The position numbers were made by a program, and so were the translations under genes. The notes under the pieces were generated by a model, which saw only the letters and a list, made by a program, of their open reading frames with translations, had not been told where the DNA came from and made no database searches. A stretch of 64,000 nucleotides of DNA from Marinoscillum pacificum (GTDB taxonomy: Bacteria > Bacteroidota > Bacteroidia > Cytophagales > Cyclobacteriaceae). The stretch lies in assembly GCF_024714495.1 (NCBI RefSeq), contig NZ_JAMZMJ010000014.1, positions 1 through 64,000 on the forward strand, given 5' to 3'. Positions 18,865 to 28,135 of the stretch are shown here, piece by piece (the first letter of the stretch is position 1; the number at the start of each line of letters is the position of its first letter).

Positions 18865-19185
18865 ATGATTTTTACAGAGATAGACCGAAAAACCATGCAG
18901 TCTTTGTGTACACTGGCCAAGTTAGTTAGTGATCCAGAGGCAAAGAGAGAGGAAATTGTAGTTGTCGGTCAACACCTGGGCGTGCCTAAAGAAGACACGC
19001 TTGAAGTGTTGGAAGAATGGGACGAAACTGATACACTTGAACTTCATGATGAAGAGGACAAAAGAGGTTTTGTGAATTTTTGTTTTTCCTATCTGACAAC
19101 AAATTATAACCCCAAATCGTCTGAGTTGGAGCTTTACGGTGAGGTCGTAAGCACTCTGGGACTGAAGACCAGATCAGATAATTAA
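18865..19185 (+). CDS. small acidic protein, possibly TerB-like
   Basis: A 106-residue soluble protein if started at the ATG at 18865 (IFTEIDRKTM onward). It contains the pattern LCTLAKLVSDPEAKREEIVVVGQHLGV, then a helix and an acidic stretch, reminiscent of the helical TerB/DjlA-N fold where acidic residues bind metal. The match is weak and I do not claim it. An ATG at 18823 is also in frame but lies next to the operator palindrome and near or before the expected transcription start (about 18842), so the later start is preferred. It ends before a strong bidirectional terminator. Confidence 0.6.
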   Translation: MIFTEIDRKTMQSLCTLAKLVSDPEAKREEIVVVGQHLGVPKEDTLEVLEEWDETDTLELHDEEDKRGFVNFCFSYLTTNYNPKSSELELYGEVVSTLGLKTRSDN

Positions 19186-19214
19186 CAATGTTACCCTAAA
19201 CAACATCTAAACTA

Positions 19215-19246
19215 AATAACCCTGGCATACGTCAGGGTTATTTTTT
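19215..19246. terminator. strong bidirectional terminator
   Basis: Perfect 10-base arms AATAACCCTG and CAGGGTTATT around an 8-base loop, followed by T residues on the plus strand. The T-run overlaps the stop codon of the convergent gene at 19245, so both neighbours may use it. Confidence 0.9.
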
Positions 19247-20141
19247 AGTCATCACTTAGGGAGCTGTCAGCTGTCCAATCTCGTATGAGAAGGGTGTTTT
19301 TCCCTTCACTGGTCCACAAAAATTCATTCCAACTAATAAACTGAATGCTGACTGTTCCATTGGAAAATGTTAAATCACTGTCGTTTGTCAATTGCAGTGT
19401 TTGATAACTTGAAGATTCGGCCGTTATAGAATTGAGTTGTATGGAGTCACCGATGGTTAAAAAATAGAGTCCTGTCAGTGTTTCATTATTTGAAGATCGT
19501 ATTTCGTAGGTGTTTTCAAATACCTTTTGAATGCTCCATTTGGCACCAGACTCATCTGTGAACTGACCAAAAAGCATTTCCTTTAAAACTTTGTTGTTTT
19601 CAGGGGTTCCCTTATTATAGATTTTAGTAGATAGTTTGATGGCATCTTCTAGTTTCAATGCGATATTCTGACTGTAATTCTCCAGACTGTCTTCTAAAAA
19701 TGCGGGGATCGAGATGTAAATAAATGATTGATTGGTTGACAATCTTCCATTTTTAACACGCTTGATCGATTTGTCGTACGCACCTACTCGAATGACTTTT
19801 CCTTTGACTAATCTGCCTGCATTGGAGTTGTTTTTCTGAATTTGAATGGTGAATGGGTTCAATTCTTCCAGTCGAAAATTGAGTTGTAGATAGGTCTTGT
19901 CTGAAACAGATTCCAGGTGTGGGGAAGCAATGTTTTTGATGGTAATGGTTTCTGACTCATCATTAAATGTGAATCGATTGATCCACCATTCATCATCGCT
20001 CTCATTGTAATAATTGTAGGTGAGCCTGTCTTCCAACCACTGAATGGTAGATTCCAGTTTCGTGCTGTCTTCGTATGTAGATTGGGCATGAATTGCCGAA
20101 CCAAGGCAAAAACATACCAGTAAGGTTATTAGGTTTTTCAT
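19245..20141 (-). CDS. secreted protein of unknown function
   Basis: A 298-residue protein. The ATG at 20141 (MKNLITLLVCFC...) gives a clean signal peptide ending in HAQ at about 20, so it is preferred over the ATG 27 bp upstream. The mature protein is beta-rich, with two segments of similar wording: LEDRLTYNYYNESDDEWWINRF early, and a late part on state comparisons (GAKWSIQKVFENTYEIRSSNNETLTGLYFLTIGDSIQL). No family is recognised. It is probably periplasmic or surface-associated. The gene is divergent from rarA, with 43 bp between the start codons. Confidence 0.7.
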   Translation of the reverse strand: MKNLITLLVCFCLGSAIHAQSTYEDSTKLESTIQWLEDRLTYNYYNESDDEWWINRFTFNDESETITIKNIASPHLESVSDKTYLQLNFRLEELNPFTIQIQKNNSNAGRLVKGKVIRVGAYDKSIKRVKNGRLSTNQSFIYISIPAFLEDSLENYSQNIALKLEDAIKLSTKIYNKGTPENNKVLKEMLFGQFTDESGAKWSIQKVFENTYEIRSSNNETLTGLYFLTIGDSIQLNSITAESSSYQTLQLTNDSDLTFSNGTVSIQFISWNEFLWTSEGKNTLLIRDWTADSSLSDD

Positions 20142-20184
20142 AGCTGTGGGTTCCTTAAAATTAACCAATATCTTTGACCCAATA

Positions 20185-21456
20185 ATGTTTCAGGATAATT
20201 CACCATTAGCAGAGCGTATGCGACCTTCGTCTCTTGATCATCTAATTGGTCAGGAGCATTTGGTAGGTCCGAAAGGTATTTTGAGAAGATCTATTGAGGC
20301 AGGAAGAGTGCCTTCTATGATTTTATGGGGACCTCCGGGTACTGGTAAAACCACCCTGGCCAATATCATTGCCAACCAGGTGAAGTTGCCTTTTCATACA
20401 TTAAGTGCAATCAGTGCAGGTGTTAAGGATGTGCGTGAGGTAATTGGAAACATTCGACCTGGAAGTAAAGCCATATTGTTCATTGATGAGATTCATCGAT
20501 TTAATAAAAGTCAGCAGGATGCTTTGCTAGGTGCCGTAGAGAAAGGAACCATTACTTTAATTGGTGCCACCACCGAAAATCCAAGCTTTGAAGTTAATGC
20601 CGCTCTCATATCCAGGTGTCAGGTGTATACGCTCAACCATTTGACGAAAGAACAGCTTCGATCAATAATTGATCAGGCTGTGGCAGAAGATGCTGAAATG
20701 AAAAAGGTGGACATTGATATTCAGGAAACTGAGGCACTCTTCAATTTGTCTGGTGGTGATGCTAGAAAGCTGCTGAACCTTTTTGAGTTGGTCATTAAGA
20801 GTTTTGAAAAAGATGGCAAATCTTCTTTAACGGATGAGCGAGTTATAGAAGTCGCTCAGCGCAAGACTGTTCTTTACGATAAGAAGGGGGAAATGCATTA
20901 TGACATCATTTCGGCATTTATCAAATCCATACGAGGGAGTGATCCTAATGCAGCAGTTTACTATCTCGCAAGAATGATAGAGGGCGGTGAAGACGTAAAG
21001 TTTATTGCTCGTCGATTGCTCATTCTAGCTTCAGAAGATATTGGGAATGCTAATCCAACAGCGTTGGTAATTGCTAATTCTACGTTTCAGGCAGTGAACG
21101 TTATTGGATATCCTGAATCTCGGATTCTATTGTCTCAGTGTGTGACATACTTGGCTTGTTCACCAAAAAGTAACGCTAGTTATATGGCGATTAATAAGGC
21201 CCAGCAGGAAGTAACTCGTTCTGGAGATCTTCAAGTGCCAATGGCCATTCGCAATGCTCCAACGAAATTGATGAAAGATCAAGGGTATGGTAAGGGTTAT
21301 AAATATGCCCATGACTACCCAGGAAGCTTTGCGGAGATGGAGTTTTTGCCAGATTCATTGCAAAACACAACTTTCTACGAGCCTGGTAAAAACGCTCGTG
21401 AGGAGGAAATGCGCAAGTTTTTAAAAAATCGCTGGAAAGATAAATACGGCTACTAA
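20185..21456 (+). CDS. rarA: replication-associated recombination protein A (AAA+ ATPase)
   Basis: A 423-residue AAA+ ATPase of the RarA/MgsA/WRNIP1 family, which acts at stalled replication forks and interacts with SSB. The N-terminus PLAERMRPSSLDHLIGQEHL is the family opening; Walker A is GPPGTGKT (49-56) and Walker B is LFIDEIH (to 104). GATTENPSFE (sensor 1) and the C-terminal tetramerisation region (AVYYLARMIEGGED, LIRASEDIGNA-like, YMAINKA, NAPTKLMK) follow. I use the ATG at 20185 rather than an upstream GTG. A -7-like TATCTTTG at 20169-20176 implies a very short leader. It converges on the phosphatase gene with a 4-bp overlap. Confidence 0.94.
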   Translation: MFQDNSPLAERMRPSSLDHLIGQEHLVGPKGILRRSIEAGRVPSMILWGPPGTGKTTLANIIANQVKLPFHTLSAISAGVKDVREVIGNIRPGSKAILFIDEIHRFNKSQQDALLGAVEKGTITLIGATTENPSFEVNAALISRCQVYTLNHLTKEQLRSIIDQAVAEDAEMKKVDIDIQETEALFNLSGGDARKLLNLFELVIKSFEKDGKSSLTDERVIEVAQRKTVLYDKKGEMHYDIISAFIKSIRGSDPNAAVYYLARMIEGGEDVKFIARRLLILASEDIGNANPTALVIANSTFQAVNVIGYPESRILLSQCVTYLACSPKSNASYMAINKAQQEVTRSGDLQVPMAIRNAPTKLMKDQGYGKGYKYAHDYPGSFAEMEFLPDSLQNTTFYEPGKNAREEEMRKFLKNRWKDKYGY

Positions 21457-22502
21457 ACAGTCAAGATTAACATTGTTTGATCGTCAAGACCTTCCGTACT
21501 TCCACTGAAATACCTGAATTTTTCATTAAAGTCTCTTATCGAGGCTCTAGCAGGCAAGTCATTGATCATTTTCATCAATCCTTTAGTGCCTAATTTTCTT
21601 TCGTTGGCATTGTCAAACTGATCTGTAATGCCATCACTGTAGATAAATATTTGATCTCCTTTTTGGGAAGGAATGTTGTGTAATTGAACCTGGTCTTTGA
21701 TAAGCAATCTTTTACTTGTTCTGTAATTGGTACAAGTTCCGTCTGTACTCTTGTGAATCATATTGATTCCTGATCCAGAGTAAGTCAGTTCGTTGTTTCT
21801 TTTGTCGAGGTAAACAAAACCCAATTCAGCATCAAACACACTCAATTCTTCGTGTTCCATCAACTCATGCATCTGCTTATGAAATTCCTTTAAAGCATCT
21901 GCAAGATTGGTAGGGGGTAATTTGAAGTAGTGCTTCAATAATGTCATTACGGACATTCCAATCAATGCGCCTTGCATTCCGTGACCTGTACAGTCTCCAA
22001 CTACTGCAAGATTTTTGTACTGATAATCTCTTGTCCAATAAAAGTCACCACCTGGTGCTTCAAAAGGTTTGAAATAGATCTCAGCATTGTCATAGGCGAT
22101 CTTAAACTGAGAAATGGGTTGGCCCAATGAATCGTGGATTCTTGTGCTGTCATCCATTTCAAGATAAGACTCATCTATCTCTACAGGGGGTGCGACAGTT
22201 TTTTCAATAACTTCTTCTGTAGTGACATATTCTCCATCCAACCCAGATTTAACTTTGTTGACAAGTTTTGCATAATCTCTTACCTGTCCTTCTATAAATC
22301 GGATTTTTCCGTTTTCCTCACTTAAATAAATGAAAGATTCATCGTCAAATTCGATAGTCATCGAACTCATATTTTCGGCTTTCATTTTTTGACAGTACTT
22401 GAGCATCAATGGATCACTGGCTCTGCAGGATTTATTGACCTCTAAGTGAACTTCATTTTTTTCAAGTTCATAATGTCCGAGTAAACTTACGGATGCTTGC
22501 AT
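21453..22502 (-). CDS. SpoIIE-type PP2C protein phosphatase with N-terminal sensor-like domain
   Basis: A 349-residue protein. The C-terminal half (about 140-349) is a PPM/SpoIIE phosphatase: PFEAPGGDFYW, VVGDCTGHGMQGALIGMS (metal-binding Asp), YSGSGIN, and FIYSDGITDQFD with later GLDDQTMLIL. The N-terminal 100 residues (LMLKYCQKMKAENMSSMTIEFDDES) look like an SiaC/DUF1987-type or anti-sigma-antagonist-like substrate-binding region, with low certainty, and a linker of charged residues joins the parts. It is the last gene of a three-gene minus-strand unit with two roadblock-like proteins. The phosphatase would act on a phosphoserine or phosphothreonine partner, by family analogy. Confidence 0.85.
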   Translation of the reverse strand: MQASVSLLGHYELEKNEVHLEVNKSCRASDPLMLKYCQKMKAENMSSMTIEFDDESFIYLSEENGKIRFIEGQVRDYAKLVNKVKSGLDGEYVTTEEVIEKTVAPPVEIDESYLEMDDSTRIHDSLGQPISQFKIAYDNAEIYFKPFEAPGGDFYWTRDYQYKNLAVVGDCTGHGMQGALIGMSVMTLLKHYFKLPPTNLADALKEFHKQMHELMEHEELSVFDAELGFVYLDKRNNELTYSGSGINMIHKSTDGTCTNYRTSKRLLIKDQVQLHNIPSQKGDQIFIYSDGITDQFDNANERKLGTKGLMKMINDLPARASIRDFNEKFRYFSGSTEGLDDQTMLILTV

Positions 22503-22517
22503 GCGAGTAGCTTTTTT

Positions 22518-22829
22518 TTAGTTGGTGGAAGTAATGGCGTTTGATCTAATTGATTGTGAAATTTTTCCAGCTACGCTTTTAAGTATTCCAACATTATAAC
22601 TGTTCTCATTGGCGGTGATCCTCAAGATCAAATGAGGGGTTATTTTCTTGTAAATGTAAAGCGTGGGGTTCTTCTGGATATAAATGGCCGTAGAACCGTC
22701 AATAAGTGGTAAATCTGCTAGCAGGTTATCCTCTTGGATATCATCACCTTCCAGTAGATCAATATGTCCATCAGGGACATACTGATTCTGGAAGTTATTC
22801 AACTGTTCTGCAAATCGTTCCTTAAGCAT
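22518..22829 (-). CDS. small roadblock-like protein, paralogue of its neighbour
   Basis: A 103-residue soluble protein. Its last third (ITANENSYNVGILKSVAGKISQSI) aligns with the end of the upstream neighbour (MAADKSSNVGMVRKVMKSISGEVQ), so the two are probably diverged paralogues of the roadblock/LC7 superfamily. The first half is variable and acidic. These folds form dimers that bind small GTPases such as MglA or act as scaffolds, but nothing in this window encodes such a GTPase. It lies 6 bp after the neighbour and 15 bp before the phosphatase gene. Confidence 0.62.
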   Translation of the reverse strand: MLKERFAEQLNNFQNQYVPDGHIDLLEGDDIQEDNLLADLPLIDGSTAIYIQKNPTLYIYKKITPHLILRITANENSYNVGILKSVAGKISQSIRSNAITSTN

Positions 22830-22835
22830 ATGTTA

Positions 22836-23213
22836 TTAGGTCAATGCTGATTGTACCTCTCCACTGATGGACTTCATCACTTTACGTACCATTCCAACAT
22901 TGGATGATTTGTCTGCAGCCATATAGATGATGTATTTTTCATCATCAGTTGGTTGTATTAAGTGGATTTGAGATGTTAACTCGATAATCATCAAGTCAAT
23001 TTTCTCTTTCTGCATGCCCATAGCATTCTTAGCCTTGATTTTGGCCTTGATTACTTCTGCGTTGTAAGCACTGGCAGCATCTAGATCGAATTTTTCGTCT
23101 ACGATGAGTGAGCCATGTGATAATCCGGATTCAACTTCTACTGCTGAGATTGCCTTAAGTCCGGTAATTTCTTTTTTGGCTACCTCAAAAGCTTTTTCAA
23201 CTTTGCCTGACAT
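22836..23213 (-). CDS. roadblock/LC7-like protein
   Basis: A 125-residue soluble protein with alternating helices and strands: EVAKKEITGLKAISAVEVESGLSHGSLIVDE, then a helical segment (AEVIKAKIKAKNAMGM), then DLMIIELTSQIHLIQPTDDEKYIIYMAADKSSNVGMVRKVMKSI. The order (helix, beta-beta turn with a conserved glycine, long helix, two strands, C-terminal helix) is typical of roadblock/LC7 domains, including MglB. It is the first gene of the three-gene unit. No GTPase partner is seen nearby. Confidence 0.68.
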   Translation of the reverse strand: MSGKVEKAFEVAKKEITGLKAISAVEVESGLSHGSLIVDEKFDLDAASAYNAEVIKAKIKAKNAMGMQKEKIDLMIIELTSQIHLIQPTDDEKYIIYMAADKSSNVGMVRKVMKSISGEVQSALT

Positions 23214-23449
23214 AATGATATTTGTTAGTAGTGATTAATAAAATAATTTCAATCGGAGCTTCCAACTGAATGCTCATTCGTCAAACTGTCTAAGTCAATG
23301 GTGTTATGAAAGTACGTTAAATATTAGAAAAAGTATAGGTCTGTTTCGATGAAAAATCCTTTTTTACTGCCGAAAAAACGACATTTACCTAACTTGCCTA
23401 CAGGTTTAAAATTAATGCCTAGGTATATTACTTAAGCTAATCGAGCAAA

Positions 23450-24670
23450 ATGAACAACATTCAAATAATTGGTCCTTTTCGTCAAATTATCACCCTGGAA
23501 GGACTACCCATGAAAGGCGTGATCAACGATGAAGAAATTCTGATCAAAGAAAATTCTTATGTAGTGATTGAAGGTGATCAGATTACAGATGTGCTATCAT
23601 CGTTACCTAAAAATACGAATGAATTCACATTTCATGAAATTTCTGGAGACCATATTTTGATCCCTGGATTGATTGATTGCCACACACATATGGTATGGGG
23701 TGGAAATCGAGCAAAAGATTACTCCATGCGTATGGCAGGTAAAACTTACCAGGAAATACTTGCCACAGGAGGAGGAATATTTGATTCTGTCAATAAAACT
23801 CAAAAAGCGAATAAATCTGATCTCAAAGAGAGCTTAACTGCAAGGGTTAAGTGTCAGCTAAAAGATGGTATCACCACTATGGAAGTAAAGTCGGGTTATG
23901 GGCTGGAGCCTAACCATGAGGTGAAGCTGTTAGAAGTTGTCAAAGAGGTGTCCAATGAAATGACGGTTGATCTGGTGCCTACATGCCTGGCAACGCATGT
24001 TTCTCCAAAGGGATGGGACAAGAAGGAGTTTGTGGAAACGGTGTTAAAGGAGCTTCTTCCTCAACTCAAAGAAAATGGCTTAAGTAATAGAGTAGACATT
24101 TTTGTAGAGGACAATGCTTTTCCGATTGATTTAGCTGATTACTATTTAGGTAAGGCCAAAGAACTTGGTTTTGATATCACTGTTCATGCAGATCAGTTTA
24201 CCACTGGAGGAAGTGAGTTGGCTGTAAAGCATGGAGCCTTAAGTGCTGATCACTTAGAGGCTTCTACCGATAAGGAAATAGAAATGCTTGCAGCATCAGA
24301 TGTGGTTGCTGTTGCTCTTCCTGGAGCTTCTATAGGGTTGGGAATGCATTTTACTCCTGCACGCAAATTGCTAGATGCTGGTGCAAGTGTAGCCATCTCT
24401 ACTGATTGGAATCCGGGATCTGCTCCAATGGGGGATCTTTTAGTGCAAGCTTCCATATTAGGTATCTATGAAAAACTGTCAAGTGCCGAGCTATTGGCAG
24501 GGATGACCTTCCGAGCAGCGAAAGCACTGGGGCTGTCTGATAGAGGACGATTAAGTGCTGGTTATCTTGCCGATATGATTGCTTTTCCTGTGGCTGACTA
24601 CCGAGAAATCTTTTATAATCAAGGGAGAATCAAGCCTAATATGGTCTGGAAGAAGGGAGCTTTACTATGA
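23450..24670 (+). CDS. hutI: imidazolonepropionase
   Basis: A 406-residue metal-dependent amidohydrolase of histidine degradation. It opens the imidazolone ring of 4-imidazolone-5-propionate to give N-formimino-L-glutamate. Motifs: IPGLIDCHTHMVWGGNR (metal His-x-His), YGLEPNHEVKLL, TVHADQFTTGG (metal His), SADHLEAS and STDWNPGSAPMGDL (metal Asp). Length is typical (400-415). It is followed by hutG with a 4-bp overlap, so the pair forms the end of the hut pathway. hutH and hutU are not in the window. The 236-bp region upstream (23214-23449) is divergent from the roadblock operon and shows no convincing promoter to my eye. Confidence 0.95.
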   Translation: MNNIQIIGPFRQIITLEGLPMKGVINDEEILIKENSYVVIEGDQITDVLSSLPKNTNEFTFHEISGDHILIPGLIDCHTHMVWGGNRAKDYSMRMAGKTYQEILATGGGIFDSVNKTQKANKSDLKESLTARVKCQLKDGITTMEVKSGYGLEPNHEVKLLEVVKEVSNEMTVDLVPTCLATHVSPKGWDKKEFVETVLKELLPQLKENGLSNRVDIFVEDNAFPIDLADYYLGKAKELGFDITVHADQFTTGGSELAVKHGALSADHLEASTDKEIEMLAASDVVAVALPGASIGLGMHFTPARKLLDAGASVAISTDWNPGSAPMGDLLVQASILGIYEKLSSAELLAGMTFRAAKALGLSDRGRLSAGYLADMIAFPVADYREIFYNQGRIKPNMVWKKGALL

Positions 24671-25638
24671 GTTATCAAAAAGGAAGTAAGAAAGCCTGGG
24701 CAGGTCGAATTGACCCGTTAGGTACCCCCGATACTTTTTATTGGCATCAAGTAATTGAGCTAGGAGATATTGATACAATTCCTGCTTCTACTATATCAAA
24801 GCAAATAGTCTTATTGGGTTATGAGTCAGATGAAGGGGTAAAACGGAACCTTGGAAGAGTAGGTGCTGTAGAAGGCCCTAGTGCAATGAGGGCAGCATTA
24901 AGCAAGTTTGCATTGCACCATGATCATCTGGCATATCCAATCCATGATGTTGGTAATGTGATAACGGACCAGGATCATTTGGAGTCATCTCAATTGCAAC
25001 TCGCAAATTCCATTGCCAGGTTGATTGGCAAAGGGTATCATCCTGTAGTGATGGGCGGAGGACATGAGATTTCCTATGGACATTTTACGGGAATTCGTCA
25101 GGCGTTTGGTTCAGAGGCTAAAATTGGTATTGTCAACTTTGATGCTCATTTTGATCTGAGAGCTTATCCTAATGGTCCGCATTCAGGATCTCCATTTAGG
25201 CAGATATTAGATGAGTCTAAAGGTCAAGGGTGTTCGTTTCATTATCTGCCAGTTGGGATTAATCCTGCCGGTAATCAAAAGGCTTTATTTGATGTGCATC
25301 GCCAAGCAGGGCAGAATTATATCCTACAGTCAGAACTTGTTGGAGATTTAACTACTCAAAAAGAGCTAATCGATACTTTCACTTCGGAAGTTGACCATGT
25401 CTACATTACGCTTGATCTGGATGTAATGCCTGCTTCGGCTGCTCCTGGTGTTAGTGCTCCAGCGGCTTTCGGAGTTACTCCAGAGGTAATCAGAGAGTTG
25501 TTTTTACATGTTTTAGATTCTGAAAAAGTAGTCAGCTTCGACATAGCGGAGTTGTCACCAAAGTATGATGATGGACGTACCTCAAAACTGGCCGCTTCGT
25601 TCATTTATGAATTAGTGATGAAATACACTGCTTCATAG
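24667..25638 (+). CDS. hutG: formimidoylglutamase
   Basis: A 323-residue ureohydrolase of the arginase fold, which hydrolyses N-formimino-L-glutamate to formamide and glutamate. The binuclear manganese ligands are in GGGHEISYGH, NFDAHFDLR and LDLDVMPASAAPGV. The N-terminal LGYESDEGVKRNLGR-GAVEGP-like stretch is also typical. The ATG lies inside the hutI stop codon, so translation is coupled. It ends 6 bp into the convergent DUF4230 gene. The assignment over agmatinase or arginase rests mainly on the hutI neighbour. Confidence 0.93.
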   Translation: MSYQKGSKKAWAGRIDPLGTPDTFYWHQVIELGDIDTIPASTISKQIVLLGYESDEGVKRNLGRVGAVEGPSAMRAALSKFALHHDHLAYPIHDVGNVITDQDHLESSQLQLANSIARLIGKGYHPVVMGGGHEISYGHFTGIRQAFGSEAKIGIVNFDAHFDLRAYPNGPHSGSPFRQILDESKGQGCSFHYLPVGINPAGNQKALFDVHRQAGQNYILQSELVGDLTTQKELIDTFTSEVDHVYITLDLDVMPASAAPGVSAPAAFGVTPEVIRELFLHVLDSEKVVSFDIAELSPKYDDGRTSKLAASFIYELVMKYTAS

Positions 25639-26286
25639 GTTTTCCGGAGGTAGTTTTTCATTCATTTTGAACTTCAAGATCACTGGCTTGCTGGCAATCT
25701 TTTCCAGCATTGGCTTTAGAATGAGTTGCGCATTTTCCCTGGTCTGGTTCAAAATACCTAGCTGAAGTGCTGATTGTTTGATCTGGGCTTCAGCTAATCG
25801 GTAAATTTCATCCATGAACTCCTGACGCTTCTTTTTGTCAAGGCTTGTTACCTCAAGATCATAAAATCTTGAATTGGCAAGGTCCATTTTGTAATAGCAC
25901 AGTTCTGGCTGCGGGACAGTCACATGCAGTGTGTCGTTGATTAGCTTGATGTCTGAGTTTTGTATGAGGGTCAGGTCGATACATCCTGCTGCGCTTCCTT
26001 GAGAAATCAACAATGCTCGTGCGTCGGGAGCAAGTTTGAACTTTCTACTAAAGAGCTCTACGTAATCAGCATTTTTGTTCAATTCCGTTACTTCTTGAAA
26101 ATGGTATTCCGCTAATTCTAGCTTACCGATTGCTTCTACTTGTGTAAGGATGCTGTTCTGATAGACTTCTTTTGATCCTTCTTTGATCCCGAAATCAATT
26201 TTTTCTTCAATCAGCATCCATGATAGCAATGCTACTACGATGAGCCAAGGGAGCGTTTTTAAGAGAATTTTCAGGAGTCCAATCAT
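25633..26286 (-). CDS. DUF4230 domain protein
   Basis: A 217-residue protein with one N-terminal membrane anchor (about 8-26) and an extracytoplasmic domain. The pattern VEAIGKLELAEYHFQEVTEL, followed by a beta segment with GCIDLTLI and VTVPQPEL, then a helical end (RLAEAQIKQSALQLGILNQTRENAQLILKPML), matches DUF4230 proteins. Their role is not known, although they are widespread in Bacteroidota and Firmicutes. It converges on hutG and is divergent from the AGCS transporter. Confidence 0.85.
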   Translation of the reverse strand: MIGLLKILLKTLPWLIVVALLSWMLIEEKIDFGIKEGSKEVYQNSILTQVEAIGKLELAEYHFQEVTELNKNADYVELFSRKFKLAPDARALLISQGSAAGCIDLTLIQNSDIKLINDTLHVTVPQPELCYYKMDLANSRFYDLEVTSLDKKKRQEFMDEIYRLAEAQIKQSALQLGILNQTRENAQLILKPMLEKIASKPVILKFKMNEKLPPENL

Positions 26287-26389
26287 GCATTTAAGTTACA
26301 GAGATTAAAGACGAAATCCATAAGGGTAATACTTTGTTCAGAATCATTACTTTTGTCGGATTGATAATACCCCACTTGAAATATAATTT

Positions 26390-28114
26390 ATGCTAGAAGT
26401 AAACGAATTTCTTAAATTAATTGACAGCTTTATAGGGAGTGCCTGGTGGTTTCCATATGCGCTTTTAGGTACAGGCTTGTTCTTTACCTTTTATTTGAAG
26501 TTTCCTCAGATTAGATTTTTCAAGCATGCGATAAGAATCGTGTCTGGAAAATATGACAAATCTGATTTACCTGGAGACACTTCACACTTTCAGGCTCTTG
26601 CCACTGCACTTTCAGGTACAGTTGGTACTGGTAACATTGCTGGGGTAGCATTTGCAGTTCACCTTGGAGGACCAGCGGCATTGTTTTGGATGCTGGTAAC
26701 GGCTGCAGTTGGTATGTGTACCAAGTTTGTAGAGGTATCCCTTTCTCACAAATACAGAACGAAATTGGATGATGGTACCATGGCTGGAGGGCCAATGTAC
26801 TACATGAAGAATGCTGAGTTTAAGCTTGGAGGCAAAAAAGTTAACCTTAAGTGGTTAGCAGCAATTTTCGCATTTGCTACTGTTCTTTCATCTTTTGGAA
26901 CCGGAAGCTTACCACAAATCAACAGTATCTCTAGTACGCTTCTTGCCACTTTTGGTATTGATCAAATCGTAACAGGAGCTGTTTTAGCTGTATTGTTAGG
27001 ATTGGTAATTATTGGTGGAATTCAACGTATTGCAGCTGTAACATCAAAGTTGGTTCCTGGTATGGCGATCATTTACTTCATCGGAGCCTTTGCGGTAATC
27101 CTTGCTAACATTGGCAATATCGTACCATCTTTCATGGCTATTTTCGGTGATATTTTCACTGGTTCTGCAGCTACAGGAGGTTTCATCGGTGCGAATCTTG
27201 CATTTGCATTCAATAAAGGGGTTGGACGTGGATTGTTCTCTAACGAAGCGGGCCAGGGATCTGCGCCAATTGCTCACGCATCTGCCAAAGCTAATGAGCC
27301 ATTATCTGAAGGTATGGTGGCTATTCTTGAGCCATTCATTGATACAATCATTATTTGTACAGTAACAGGATTGGTATTGCTTTCTTCTGGAGCATGGTCA
27401 GAAAAACACATGAACCAATTTGACTACACTGAAATCGAAATCTTGAGCCAAAGCTTAAAGGAGTCAAATCCAGATAATGCAGAGTCCATCTACAATCATC
27501 TCAATGACGTAGAAAAACTGCCAGTATTTTCTGGAAATCTGAATGTAGTCAATGGTCAAATCCAGAATAGTGACATCACTTTCTTGCACTCAAGAAGTTT
27601 TGCTGATAATATTTTGGTCTATAAAAATGACGGATTGCTTGATGAAGCATTGTTTAGCGGAACTGTCGCTATTGAAAACGGATCCATCATCGATGATAAA
27701 CCATTAAAGTTTATTGGTGAGTCATTAGTTCATAGTGCTCCTCTGACGGCAATAGCTTTCAATAGAGGTTTCTTTGGTGATTATGGACAATACATCGTTT
27801 CAATTGGATTGTTGTTATTTGCCTTCAGTACTGCGATTAGTTGGTCATATTATGGAGACAGAGCAATGACCTTCTTGTTCGGAACTAAGTCCGTGATTTA
27901 TTACAGAATCGTTTATGTGATCGCATTCTTCTTTGCGTCATTCCAGGATACTACTATTATCTGGACATTGTCAGGAATTACTATTGCTTTGATGACTTTG
28001 CCTAACCTTGTTGGTATTATTTGGCTAAGAAAAGATATGAAGCAAACGATCAGCGATTATGGGGATTTCTTTGAGGAGAACTTCCCAGGAATGAAGCATC
28101 CTAAATTCAAATAA
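26390..28114 (+). CDS. AGCS family Na+:amino-acid symporter with an insertion
   Basis: A 574-residue membrane transporter of the alanine or glycine:cation symporter (AGCS) family. Family marks: [15 protein letters not shown] near the N-terminus, the [21 protein letters not shown] block, [29 protein letters not shown] and [14 protein letters not shown]. It probably takes up alanine or glycine with Na+. Between the helix ending in LLSSGAWS and the helix with APLTAIAF there is an insert of roughly 95-105 residues (about 340-445), largely polar and beta-like, absent from usual members (450-490 residues). A -7-like TACTTTTG lies at 26348-26355. Confidence 0.9.
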   Translation: MLEVNEFLKLIDSFIGSAWWFPYALLGTGLFFTFYLKFPQIRFFKHAIRIVSGKYDKSDLPGDTSHFQALATALSGTVGTGNIAGVAFAVHLGGPAALFWMLVTAAVGMCTKFVEVSLSHKYRTKLDDGTMAGGPMYYMKNAEFKLGGKKVNLKWLAAIFAFATVLSSFGTGSLPQINSISSTLLATFGIDQIVTGAVLAVLLGLVIIGGIQRIAAVTSKLVPGMAIIYFIGAFAVILANIGNIVPSFMAIFGDIFTGSAATGGFIGANLAFAFNKGVGRGLFSNEAGQGSAPIAHASAKANEPLSEGMVAILEPFIDTIIICTVTGLVLLSSGAWSEKHMNQFDYTEIEILSQSLKESNPDNAESIYNHLNDVEKLPVFSGNLNVVNGQIQNSDITFLHSRSFADNILVYKNDGLLDEALFSGTVAIENGSIIDDKPLKFIGESLVHSAPLTAIAFNRGFFGDYGQYIVSIGLLLFAFSTAISWSYYGDRAMTFLFGTKSVIYYRIVYVIAFFFASFQDTTIIWTLSGITIALMTLPNLVGIIWLRKDMKQTISDYGDFFEENFPGMKHPKFK

Positions 28115-28135
28115 TATTCATTATACAAAATATGG

